Both the position numbers and the translations under genes were made by a program. This document shows, piece by piece, positions 15,467 through 23,248 of a stretch of 42,621 nt of DNA. The DNA lies in the NCBI GenBank assembly GCA_963621885.1, contig CAVFFT010000052.1, positions 1 to 42,621 of the forward strand, given 5' to 3'. This DNA is from UMGS1519 sp963621885 (lineage in GTDB: Bacteria > Actinomycetota > Coriobacteriia > Coriobacteriales > Eggerthellaceae). The stretch's first letter is position 1; the number at the start of each line of letters is the position of its first letter. The notes beneath the pieces were generated by a model. The model was not told the origin of the DNA. It ran no database searches and saw only the letters and a program-made list of their open reading frames with translations.

Positions 15467-17107
15467 TTAGCGGATATGCGCGGGCTTGCCGCCGAAATAG
15501 AGCTTCATGAGGAAGAGCGCGGGGTGGCGTTGCAGGAAGTGGAGGCTTTCGTGCTCTTCGGGGTGTGCCACGAGTTCAAGCGCGATCTTCGCGACGTCGC
15601 GCGAGGCGTTCGGCTTGCGCAGGAGGTTCGCGTTGAAAAGCATCGAGTCGAGCAGGCGCGGGTTCGCGGAGAAGCGGTCGAGCGCCGCCCGCAGCTCGCG
15701 GGGCGTGGTGACATGCATCGCCGCACCGTTGCCGGTGAGCATGTTCATGTTCGCCTTTTCCTGGCCATATGCGCGTCCCATGAGAATCATCGGGGTGCTC
15801 GAGCAGAGACATTCCGTGACCGTGAGACCGCCCGATTTGCAGACCGCCAGATCGCAGGCCGCCATGAGCTGGGCCATCTCTTCGCAATAGTCGATGATCG
15901 TGACATTGGAAAGTCCGATATCGCGGATGCGCTGGCGCATGTCTTCGGCGTAATTCTGGTCACGACCCGCGGTGACGACAAAATGCATGTCGGTGTAGCG
16001 ATGCAGATAGGGAAGTATCTCGTTGATGCTTTCGCGGAAGAGGCGATACGGAGCCGGCAGATTCGCGCCGGCGAGAATCGCGACGACCTTCTTCTCTTGG
16101 GGAAGGCCGAATTCCTCGCGCGCCTCTTTCATGTCGTAGTTGCGCAGGAATTCACTGCGCGTGGGAATGCCGGTGATGCGAATGCGCTGCTCGGGAATCG
16201 TGCGAGCGCGCAGGGTTTCCGCCATGTATTCCGTTCCGACACAGAAGGCGTCTGTGAAGTAATGCGGCCAGAAACCCTCCGTTTCGTAGTCGGTGGGAAC
16301 CGATACGACGGGGTAGTTCTGATGTGTGAGAAGGCGGGCGCCCACCGCGATGTTCGCGCCCATGATGTGGGTCGCGATGACGGCTTGCGGATGGTTGTCG
16401 CGCACGTATTGCGTGAAGCGGGGGAACATGAATGTGTTCATGCAGGTTCCGCCGCCCCAGAGAAGGCGTCCCGTGAAGGTGTAGCGCCAGGTCAAGTCGT
16501 AGAAGGGTCGCCCGCCGCCCGTGAAGGACGAGGCGACCTTGTCACCATTGAAATGAATGCGGGAGAAATCGAGGGCATCAAGCACCTCGATGCGCGTGTT
16601 TGGTGCAAGGGGGCTGCCGTCCGGATACGCGGGATCGCCGCTGTCGCGAAGCTCCTCGAGCGCCTGTGCGATCGCCTGTGCCGCGCTCTTGTGGCCCGAA
16701 CCGACCGAGGCGTGAATCACGAGGATGAGCGGTTCGCGTTCGGCTTCCGCGTCGTTATCCGCCTTGGTGTCGTTTCCGGATTCGAATGCGACCGTGGGCT
16801 GGGTTTCAAAGTCGGTTGGGGCTTCGCCTTCGCCGACAAGCTTGGCGGTGATTTCGTCAGTGACCGCAGATTCGGCCGCGTCTTTGGAATCATTGACAGC
16901 CCTGGCGTCGTCTTCAGCTGCGGACAGGGATTCAGCCGCGCCTTTGGATTCGTTGGCGGCCCTGGCGTCGCCTTCGGAATCAGGGACGAGTGTGGATTCC
17001 TCTGCCGCGTGAGACACGTCAGCCGACCCCACTGCCGCTTCCGGCGTTTTCGCAAGTCCGGAAGGCGTGTGGACGGCGTTTTCCTTTATATCGTCGTGTG
17101 TATCCAT
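15467..17107 (-). CDS. MGDG synthase/UgtP-type glycolipid glycosyltransferase with acidic N-terminal extension
   Basis: 546 residues. The core starts at about residue 130 with ILVIHASVGSGHKSAAQAI, the glycine-rich motif of the MGDG synthase N-domain, and ends in a GT28-like UDP-sugar-binding domain (AVCKSGGLTVTECL, about 430-445). It probably adds glucose or galactose to diacylglycerol in the membrane. The first 125 residues are an acidic, alanine-rich region with an internal duplication of DARAxNxSKxAAES, absent from typical family members. The ATG at 17107 has no ribosome site, but TATTAT ends 6 nt before it, so the message may be leaderless. The frame stays open upstream to 18481, but that part is antisense to the neighbouring peptidase gene. 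Confidence 0.88.
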   Translation of the reverse strand: MDTHDDIKENAVHTPSGLAKTPEAAVGSADVSHAAEESTLVPDSEGDARAANESKGAAESLSAAEDDARAVNDSKDAAESAVTDEITAKLVGEGEAPTDFETQPTVAFESGNDTKADNDAEAEREPLILVIHASVGSGHKSAAQAIAQALEELRDSGDPAYPDGSPLAPNTRIEVLDALDFSRIHFNGDKVASSFTGGGRPFYDLTWRYTFTGRLLWGGGTCMNTFMFPRFTQYVRDNHPQAVIATHIMGANIAVGARLLTHQNYPVVSVPTDYETEGFWPHYFTDAFCVGTEYMAETLRARTIPEQRIRITGIPTRSEFLRNYDMKEAREEFGLPQEKKVVAILAGANLPAPYRLFRESINEILPYLHRYTDMHFVVTAGRDQNYAEDMRQRIRDIGLSNVTIIDYCEEMAQLMAACDLAVCKSGGLTVTECLCSSTPMILMGRAYGQEKANMNMLTGNGAAMHVTTPRELRAALDRFSANPRLLDSMLFNANLLRKPNASRDVAKIALELVAHPEEHESLHFLQRHPALFLMKLYFGGKPAHIR

Positions 17108-17110
17108 GCG

Positions 17111-17121
17111 GCTATAATAGC
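17111..17121. promoter_or_regulatory. Symmetric bidirectional -10 element
   Basis: GCTATAATAGC reads TATAAT on the plus strand (17113-17118) and TATTAT on the minus strand (17119-17114). It lies between the divergent glycosyltransferase and peptidase genes. Minus-strand transcription would begin at or next to the glycosyltransferase ATG. Neither side has a good -35. Confidence 0.6.
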
Positions 17122-17230
17122 GGGCGCATAGAGAGGGACGGGGAATTCCATAAGAGACGCAGGGAAGCGCGGCTGCCGTTTTCCGGGTCTGAGGTATATG
17201 TCTGCGGTCTACAAGAGAGGCGGATTGACG

Positions 17231-18343
17231 ATGGCAAACAGCGATGCATCGCGCACGCGCATAGCGCGTCTGAGGGATTGGATGAGGGAAGAGAAGCTTG
17301 ATGCTTTTCTCATTCGCAACACCTCCGACATCATCTGGGCAAGCGCTTTTGATGGCGTTTTTGATGACGAACAGGCGCATCTGTTGCTGGTGACCCCGGA
17401 TGAAGCCATCCTCCATACCGATTCGCGCTATGTCGAGGCTTGCGAACGTGAAGCGGAAGGCGGGCCCGTCGCGGTGGACGCCGCCCGCGAGACGCATGCC
17501 AAATGGTGTGCCGCCCGTTTGGGCAAAGTGTCCCGGGTGGGCTTCGACGATGAGATCAGCCTGTTTGAGTACCGGGCGCTGCTTGACGCCTTCTCTCAAA
17601 ACGGCTCGGCAGCCGAATTGGTTTCGAGCTCCCAGACCGTGCTGCGCCTGCGTTCGGTGAAGGATTCCTTCGAAATCGAGCGGCTGCAGGCCGCGCAGGC
17701 GATCACCGACGCGGGTTTCGCACATATCGCGGGTTTCATCCGCGCGGGCATGACCGAGCGGGAAGTGCAGCTCGAGCTTGACCGCTTCATGTACGAGGCG
17801 GGTGCCGATGGCTTGTCCTTCGCCACGATTGTCGCGACGGGAGCGCATGGAAGCAGTCCGCATGCGCAGCCGGGCGATACCGTCATCCAGCGGGGCGACG
17901 CGATCGTGATGGACTTTGGCGCGCGGAAAGCCGGCTACTGCTCGGATATGACGCGAACGGTTTTCGTCGAGGAGATGTCGACCGAGCTGTGCCGCGCTTT
18001 CGATACGCTCCGGCGCGCGAATGAGGAATGCGAGGCGATGGTTCGCGCGGGCGTCACCGGCGCCGCGGTGCATGAGCATGCCGAAGAGGTGCTTGCCGCA
18101 GGCGGATATGCGGGAAAGATGGGGCATAGCCTGGGGCATGGTGTCGGCATCGACATCCACGAGAAGCCGCTTCTTTCTCCTGGCAACAAAACGCCCCTTG
18201 CGGAAGGCTCCGTTGTCACCGTTGAGCCCGGCATCTATATTCCCGGCTCGTTTGGCATGCGCCTTGAGGACTGTGGTCTGGTGACGGCGGATGCTTACCA
18301 GCCGTTTGCCACCAGCACACATGAACCGCTTATCGTGGGTTAA
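17231..18343 (+). CDS. M24 family Xaa-Pro aminopeptidase
   Basis: 370 residues with an N-terminal creatinase domain (about 1-130) and a C-terminal pita-bread catalytic domain. Metal ligands are visible as two Asp in VMDFGARKAGYCSDMTRT, His in LGHGVGIDIHE, Glu in VEPGIY and Glu in MRLEDCG. It removes N-terminal residues preceding proline. The ATG at 17231 has GGCGG 7 nt upstream; an in-frame ATG at 17198 is possible but its GAGG is only 3 nt away. Directly upstream of efp, the same order as yqhT-efp in Bacillus. Confidence 0.9.
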   Translation: MANSDASRTRIARLRDWMREEKLDAFLIRNTSDIIWASAFDGVFDDEQAHLLLVTPDEAILHTDSRYVEACEREAEGGPVAVDAARETHAKWCAARLGKVSRVGFDDEISLFEYRALLDAFSQNGSAAELVSSSQTVLRLRSVKDSFEIERLQAAQAITDAGFAHIAGFIRAGMTEREVQLELDRFMYEAGADGLSFATIVATGAHGSSPHAQPGDTVIQRGDAIVMDFGARKAGYCSDMTRTVFVEEMSTELCRAFDTLRRANEECEAMVRAGVTGAAVHEHAEEVLAAGGYAGKMGHSLGHGVGIDIHEKPLLSPGNKTPLAEGSVVTVEPGIYIPGSFGMRLEDCGLVTADAYQPFATSTHEPLIVG

Positions 18344-18353
18344 GTGGTGATTA

Positions 18354-18382
18354 TTGGAATTAGGCAAAAGCGGGACTATAAT
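18354..18382 (+). promoter_or_regulatory. Promoter of efp
   Basis: TTGGAA (18354-18359), 17-nt spacer, TATAAT (18377-18382). It starts 10 bp after the peptidase stop and gives a short leader ahead of the GTG at 18417. Confidence 0.85.
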
Positions 18383-18416
18383 CTGGTCTTCCGTCAAAAG
18401 AGAGAGGATATTAGCT

Positions 18417-18977
18417 GTGGCTATTTCAACTGCTGACTTCAAAAACGGCATGTGCATCGAGTTCAAGGACAAGCTTTTCACGATTGTTGAGTTTCAGCAT
18501 GTGAAGCCGGGCAAGGGCCCCGCTTTCGTTCGCACGAAGCTTCGCGACATCCGTACCGGTCGTGTCATTGAGAACACCTTCAACGCAGGCGTGAAGATGG
18601 AGGCTGTCCGTCTCGAGACGAAGACCATGCAGTACCTCTACAACGACGGTGCTGATTTCTACTTCATGGACACCACCGATTTCGAGCAGATCTCGCTTTC
18701 CGCCGAGACCGTCGGCGACAAGGCGCAGTGGCTCAAGGAGAACGACGAGGTGAGCCTGCTTTACGCGGGTGACGAGCTCATCGGCCTCGAGCCCCAGATG
18801 TTCGTCGAGCTCAAGATCGTCGACACCGAGCCTGGTTTCAAGGGCGACACCGTTCAGGGTGGCGGCAAGCCTGCGACCCTCGAGACGGGCGCTGTGGTGA
18901 ACGTTCCCATGTACATGGAGGTTGGCGAGACCGTCCAGGTCGACACGCGTGACGGCCGTTTCGTCAAGCGCGTCTAG
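18417..18977 (+). CDS. efp: Elongation factor P
   Basis: 186 residues, the normal length, with the three-domain EF-P layout: KOW-like N-domain, then two OB folds ending in DTRDGRFVKRV. It enters ribosomes stalled at polyproline and promotes peptide bond formation. The modification loop reads PGKGPAF with Lys33 at the tip, the actinobacterial PGKGP type described as working with an unmodified lysine; no EpmA, EarP or YmfI-like modifier lies in this window. The start is GTG at 18417 after AGAGAGGAT; the longer frame from 18354 would run through the promoter. Confidence 0.97.
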   Translation: MAISTADFKNGMCIEFKDKLFTIVEFQHVKPGKGPAFVRTKLRDIRTGRVIENTFNAGVKMEAVRLETKTMQYLYNDGADFYFMDTTDFEQISLSAETVGDKAQWLKENDEVSLLYAGDELIGLEPQMFVELKIVDTEPGFKGDTVQGGGKPATLETGAVVNVPMYMEVGETVQVDTRDGRFVKRV

Positions 18978-19021
18978 CACATACCGCGCCAGACCGCTTG
19001 TGGTGTCTTGTCGCTGATTGC

Positions 19022-19045
19022 CGCGCCCGACATTGTTTGGGCGCG
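19022..19045 (+). terminator. Terminator after efp
   Basis: CGCGCCC (19022-19028) pairs with GGGCGCG (19039-19045). Only a short T-run follows, so efficiency is uncertain. Confidence 0.55.
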
Positions 19046-19052
19046 TTGCACG

Positions 19053-19058
19053 TATAAT
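19053..19058 (+). promoter_or_regulatory. -10 element for asp23-nusB-xseB-dxs
   Basis: TATAAT 68 nt upstream of the asp23 start and immediately after the efp terminator. No -35 at standard spacing. Confidence 0.55.
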
Positions 19059-19125
19059 GGGCGAGACCGTAGATCCATTGCGCTTATCCGATAGGATGAG
19101 CTGAAGGCAGGATGGGAGATACGCC

Positions 19126-19473
19126 ATGATCGACCCGCTCAATGAGACAACCGAAATCACCAACGAGGTGATACAAACCATCATTGCTCTTGCGGTGAAG
19201 GACGTGAAAGGCGTCGTGCAGGTGGGATATCCCCCTGCGACTTTGCTCCAGGCGATTTTCCAGGGCACGCCGAGCAACCACGGCATCGACCTGCTCCAGG
19301 ACGAGAATGGCGACTTGACGGTGGGCGTGCACGTGAGTGTTCGCTATGGCCGCTCCTTGGGCGAGCTGTCCGAGGACATTCGCCAGGCGGTCGTCGATGC
19401 CATCACCACGCAGACGAGCATGAACGTCACGGCGGTTGACGTCTTTGTCGACGGCATTCGCTTCAAAGACTAA
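19126..19473 (+). CDS. Asp23/Gls24 family envelope stress protein
   Basis: 115 residues covering a complete Asp23/Gls24 domain (NEVIQTIIALAVKDVKGVV at the start, DVFVDGIRF at the end). Members are membrane-associated proteins linked to cell-envelope homeostasis; B. subtilis YqhY, next to nusB and affecting acetyl-CoA carboxylase, is the positional equivalent. ATG follows GGGAG. It begins a four-gene run with nusB 31 bp later. Confidence 0.9.
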   Translation: MIDPLNETTEITNEVIQTIIALAVKDVKGVVQVGYPPATLLQAIFQGTPSNHGIDLLQDENGDLTVGVHVSVRYGRSLGELSEDIRQAVVDAITTQTSMNVTAVDVFVDGIRFKD

Positions 19474-19504
19474 CTAACGAATCACAACCGGGAGGGGTCA
19501 TCGC

Positions 19505-20089
19505 ATGGCAGCAAAGCGCCATGAAAGAACGTATGGACGCAAGCAGGCGATTCAGCTGCTGTATCAGGCGGAGATTCTTGATATGGCGCCGGAGACGCTC
19601 CTTAAGGACGATTCGAATTTCGTCGATGGAGTGGCTCCGTCGAGCTATGCCCGCATGCTCGTGAACGGCGTCAAAGAACAGCTTGATCCCATTGACGACC
19701 TCATCGATGAATGCTCGGACAACTGGGCGCTCGATCGCATGCCGGCAGTGGACAGGGCCGTGTTGCGCCTTGCCGTCTACGAGATGATTCATGTGGACGA
19801 TGTGCCTGTGGCTGTCGCGATCAACGAAGCGGTCGACCTTGCGCGCGAGTACGGTGGCGAAGACGAATCGCCGCGTTTCGTGAATGGCGTTCTGGGTCGT
19901 ATTGCCCGCCGTATCGATGCCGATGGCGCACCTGCCGAGGACGAAGAATTCGTAGACGCCGCCGATTCCTCTGACGCTGAGCCTGCCACTTCCGCCTCTC
20001 CTGTTGAGGCTGTGGCATTCGAAGGGGAAGAGACCCCTGCCGAGACCTGTGCGGGCTCTTGCGATTCATTCGAAGAGGGCAACGATTAA
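19505..20089 (+). CDS. nusB: Transcription antitermination protein NusB
   Basis: 194 residues. The NusB domain (about 6-138) begins HERTYGRKQAIQLLYQAEI and includes the signature DRAVLRLAVYEM and NEAVDLAREYGG. With NusE it binds boxA RNA to build antitermination complexes on rRNA operons. The last 55 residues are an acidic, Ala/Glu-rich tail that is not part of the fold. ATG follows GGGAGG. The TAA stop overlaps the ATG of xseB by one base. Confidence 0.95.
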   Translation: MAAKRHERTYGRKQAIQLLYQAEILDMAPETLLKDDSNFVDGVAPSSYARMLVNGVKEQLDPIDDLIDECSDNWALDRMPAVDRAVLRLAVYEMIHVDDVPVAVAINEAVDLAREYGGEDESPRFVNGVLGRIARRIDADGAPAEDEEFVDAADSSDAEPATSASPVEAVAFEGEETPAETCAGSCDSFEEGND

Positions 20090-20358
20090 TGTCTTCCTCA
20101 TCTTCCGAGCATTCCGATCTGAAATCCCTCAAGACCCGTCTCGATGAGATTGTGTCTGCGGTTTCAGACGAGAATATTGCCCTTGACGACGCTCTCACGC
20201 TCTATGAGGAGGCGGTTCGTTTAGGGGAACGCGCCTCGGAGATAATGGAGGCGGGCATTTCCGAAGACTGCGGGGAAGAGCCGGACGCGAATGCGCCGGT
20301 GTCGCAGGATGCGGAAAATGGCAAGGAGGACGCGCGCGATGACAGAACGAATCATTGA
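20089..20358 (+). CDS. xseB: Exodeoxyribonuclease VII small subunit
   Basis: 89 residues. The family helix pair is clear: LKSLKTRLDEIVSAV, then IALDDALTLYEEAVRLGERA (about 15-50). It binds XseA to form ExoVII, which degrades single-stranded DNA. The start overlaps the nusB stop (TAATG), giving translational coupling. The last 30 residues are acidic and overlap the dxs start by 20 bp. The large subunit gene xseA, often adjacent, is not in this window. Confidence 0.9.
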   Translation: MSSSSSEHSDLKSLKTRLDEIVSAVSDENIALDDALTLYEEAVRLGERASEIMEAGISEDCGEEPDANAPVSQDAENGKEDARDDRTNH

Positions 20359-22228
20359 CGCGATACGGAATCCATCCGATCTGAAGGTCCTTACCGATTC
20401 CGAACTCAAAATAGTCGCGCAGGAAATTCGCGACCAGATAATCCAGACGACTTCCAAGACGGGCGGGCATGTCGCCAGCAGTCTGGGAGCCGTTGAAATC
20501 ATTCTCGCAATGCATGCCGAGCTCAACTGCCCGAGCGACAAGATCGTCTACGACGTGGGCCATCAGGCCTATGCGCATAAGATTCTCACGGGTCGCCTTC
20601 AGAGCTTTGACACGCTTCGGCAGTATGGCGGCATTTCGGGTTTCCCGAAGCCGTCTGAAAGTCCCTATGATGCCCACCCCTCGGGCCATGCTTCCGATTC
20701 ACTTTCCGTCGCGCTTGGCCTGGCTGAGGCGCGCGATTTGCGCGGAACGCGTGAGAGGGTTGTCGCCCTCATTGGCGATGCGGCTATTTCGGGCGGTATG
20801 GCGCTTGAGGCTCTCAACCAGATCGGGCAGGATCAGACCCAGATGGTCATCATCCTGAACGACAACGAGATGTCCATTTCCCATAACGTCGGCGCGTTGA
20901 TGCAGCACTTTGGCGAGATGCGCGCCTCGAACGAGTATCGCGACCGCCGCGACCAGATGCAGAACCAGATGGAGAAAGCGGGTCCGCTTGGGCGCTCCCT
21001 TCTCGCATGGGGACGGAACGCGAAGGATTCCGCCAAGCATTTCTTCCTTCCCGAGCACACGATGATCTTCGAACAGATGGGAATCACCTGCACCGCGCCT
21101 ATCGACGGTCACGACATCACGGCGTTGCGTCAGACCTTGCGCACCTTGCTTCACACCCACGGACCGACTCTGATGCATGTGGTGACGAAGAAGGGCGAGG
21201 GCTTCGAGCCCGCGATGCGCAACCCCGAGATTTTCCACGGCGTTGGTCCTTTTGACGCGAAGACGGGCGCTCTTGTTCCCAAATGCAAGACGGCGCCCAC
21301 GTATACCGAGGTCTTTGGCCACGCGCTCGTGCAGGAAGCACGGCTTGACGGGGATATCGTGGCGATAACCGCCGCGATGAAGGATGGAACCGGCCTCGCG
21401 GCGTTTGCCGAGGAATTCTCGCAGCGCTTCATCGATGTGGGCATTTCCGAAGAGCATGCGGTGGGCTTGGCGAGCGGTCTTGCCAAGGGTGGCAAGAAGC
21501 CGGTCGTCGCCATCTATTCTACCTTCCTTCAGCGGGCAATCGATCAGATGACGATTGATGTGTCCTTGCCTGAGCTCGATGTGGTTTTCTGCATCGATCG
21601 CGCGGGCCTTGTGGGCAATGACGGTCCGACGCATCACGGCATGTTCGATTTGCCGTATCTGCGCATGATTCCCCATATGCGCGTTATCGCGCCGTCCGAC
21701 GAGGCGGAGCTTGTTGATGCGCTTCATACCGCCTTGAGCATTGGCGGCCCTGTCGCGATTCGCTATCCCCGGGGAGCGGCGCGCGGCGTGGATATTCCCG
21801 CTCAGCCTCAGCTGCTAGAGCCGGGACGCGCGCGGACGCTTCGTGAGGGTGATGACTTGGCTATTCTCGCATTTGGCTCCATGGTTGCTCCCGCCGAGGG
21901 CGCTGCAGAGCTTCTTGCGGAAAAGGGCCTGAATGCTCGCGTTGTCGACATGCGCTGGGTGAAGCCGCTCGACCGTGACGCCATTTGCGACGCGGCAAAG
22001 ACGGGGCTTGTGGTCACCGTCGAGGAGGGTGTGCGTGCCGGCGGAGCCGGAGAGGGCGTGCTTGGCGTTCTTTCCGAAGAGGGCCTCGTGGTGAACTCGC
22101 TCGTGCTCGGCTTGCCAGACGCTTTTGTCGCGCAGGGCAAGGTAAGCGAGCTCCATGAGAGGCTTGGGCTTGATGCGAAGGGTATCGCCGCCGCCATCGA
22201 GGCGAAACGGGAAGCGATGGGCAAATAG
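20339..22228 (+). CDS. dxs: 1-deoxy-D-xylulose-5-phosphate synthase
   Basis: 629 residues, standard length. It condenses pyruvate with glyceraldehyde 3-phosphate using thiamine diphosphate, the first step of the MEP isoprenoid pathway. Visible signatures: DVGHQAYAHKILTGR, SGHASDSLSVALG, the ThDP-binding stretch from GDAAISGG to NDNEMSIS, and the transketolase-type central domain DIVAITAAM with HHGMFDLPYLRMIP. The ThDP motif begins GDA, whereas nearly all family members have GDG. ATG at 20339 has AAGGAGGA at 8 nt and lies within the end of xseB, as the last gene of the operon. Confidence 0.96.
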   Translation: MTERIIDAIRNPSDLKVLTDSELKIVAQEIRDQIIQTTSKTGGHVASSLGAVEIILAMHAELNCPSDKIVYDVGHQAYAHKILTGRLQSFDTLRQYGGISGFPKPSESPYDAHPSGHASDSLSVALGLAEARDLRGTRERVVALIGDAAISGGMALEALNQIGQDQTQMVIILNDNEMSISHNVGALMQHFGEMRASNEYRDRRDQMQNQMEKAGPLGRSLLAWGRNAKDSAKHFFLPEHTMIFEQMGITCTAPIDGHDITALRQTLRTLLHTHGPTLMHVVTKKGEGFEPAMRNPEIFHGVGPFDAKTGALVPKCKTAPTYTEVFGHALVQEARLDGDIVAITAAMKDGTGLAAFAEEFSQRFIDVGISEEHAVGLASGLAKGGKKPVVAIYSTFLQRAIDQMTIDVSLPELDVVFCIDRAGLVGNDGPTHHGMFDLPYLRMIPHMRVIAPSDEAELVDALHTALSIGGPVAIRYPRGAARGVDIPAQPQLLEPGRARTLREGDDLAILAFGSMVAPAEGAAELLAEKGLNARVVDMRWVKPLDRDAICDAAKTGLVVTVEEGVRAGGAGEGVLGVLSEEGLVVNSLVLGLPDAFVAQGKVSELHERLGLDAKGIAAAIEAKREAMGK

Positions 22229-22298
22229 GGGCTGCGTGCCGAATTTCCGGATCGAGGAATCGCAAACGCCGAATGGCGAATCATTTAATGAGAAGGGA

Positions 22299-22328
22299 AG
22301 AGCCCGAGATGAGTTTCATCTCGGGCTC
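22299..22328. terminator. Bidirectional terminator between dxs and the GNAT gene
   Basis: A perfect 14-bp stem, AGAGCCCGAGATGA with TCATCTCGGGCTCT, 2-nt centre (effectively a small loop), between convergent genes. Confidence 0.85.
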
Positions 22329-22377
22329 TCTGTCGTAAAGCGCCGCATGCTCCTTTGAACTGCCGCGCGAGACTCGC

Positions 22378-22965
22378 TTAACGCTCATTCGCGCTTTCAG
22401 GAACCATCTTGCACATGATGTGGTCGGTCATGACGAAGCCGTTCCCGATGTCGCCGTCAACCTCCTCGATGACTTCGAAACCGCGGCCGAGGTACGCGCG
22501 GATGCCGAGCTCGTTTCCGCGATTCACCGTGAGATACATCGCATCAAGACGCTCCTTGCGGCACAGCTCCTCGTAGAATTCGATGACCCGGCTTGCGTAA
22601 TGCTTGCCGCGCTCTTGCTTGTAGAGGTAGATCTTCGAGATGAAAAGACGACGCAGCGCGCGCTTGGAAATCTCATCGCCATGAGCGTTTGCGGCGGGGT
22701 TGTCGGGGTCGTTTTCGAAATCCTCCGCCTTGGCGCCGGTATAGCCGACGCAGGTGCCTGCCTCGTCAAAGAGGCGCCAGTAGCGATAGCCATTCGAGCG
22801 AATGTCATGAGTAATCGCCTCTTCGCTCTGCATGTTCGCGACCATGTATTCGGTCTGGGGCAGGCCAATAAGCGCCGGCCAGTACTCGAACCAGATGTCG
22901 TGCGCCATGTCCGCGGTTGCGGCGATATCCTCGTCGGTCGTGACTTCCTCAAAGCGTAAAGCCAT
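22378..22965 (-). CDS. GNAT family N-acetyltransferase
   Basis: 195 residues with a single GNAT fold. The acetyl-CoA-binding region is recognisable as LFISKIYLYKQERGKHYASRVIEF (split over strand and helix, about 108-132), followed by LTVNRGNELGIRAYLGRGFEV, the common C-terminal strand-helix pair. The substrate is unknown. ATG at 22965 has an optimal AAGGAGG site. It is monocistronic and divergent from amt. Confidence 0.87.
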   Translation of the reverse strand: MALRFEEVTTDEDIAATADMAHDIWFEYWPALIGLPQTEYMVANMQSEEAITHDIRSNGYRYWRLFDEAGTCVGYTGAKAEDFENDPDNPAANAHGDEISKRALRRLFISKIYLYKQERGKHYASRVIEFYEELCRKERLDAMYLTVNRGNELGIRAYLGRGFEVIEEVDGDIGNGFVMTDHIMCKMVPESANER

Positions 22966-23248
22966 GCGTCCTCCTTTTAATTCGGTAGTGTGCGCCGAAC
23001 ATTATAGACCTGCGCCCAAAATCCCTTTCTTGCGCGCTAAATCGCGCATCTGAACCGTTCATAACGCTGGAAATGCGCCCTTCCAAAAGGGCCAAAAAGT
23101 CATTGTTTCAGCGCGATTTCAATGCCGTCTCATGGTCGTTACGTTTTCATCTCCCCATCGTTAACATCCGCGGATTCCGCTTTCGCAGCTTCAACGCGGA
23201 TGCAGAATCGGTTTCGCAAGCGGAAAACGTAAGCAAGGAGGTTTGGAA

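Noticed and set aside
14837..17107. Rhomboid and glycosyltransferase as a specialised surface-modification system
   Set aside because: Both are common housekeeping-type membrane genes and adjacency alone, with no conserved partner, does not support a system.
17108..18481. Extension of the glycosyltransferase frame upstream by about 458 codons
   Set aside because: It is antisense to the M24 peptidase and part of efp; the family domain and a promoter-adjacent ATG place the start at 17107.
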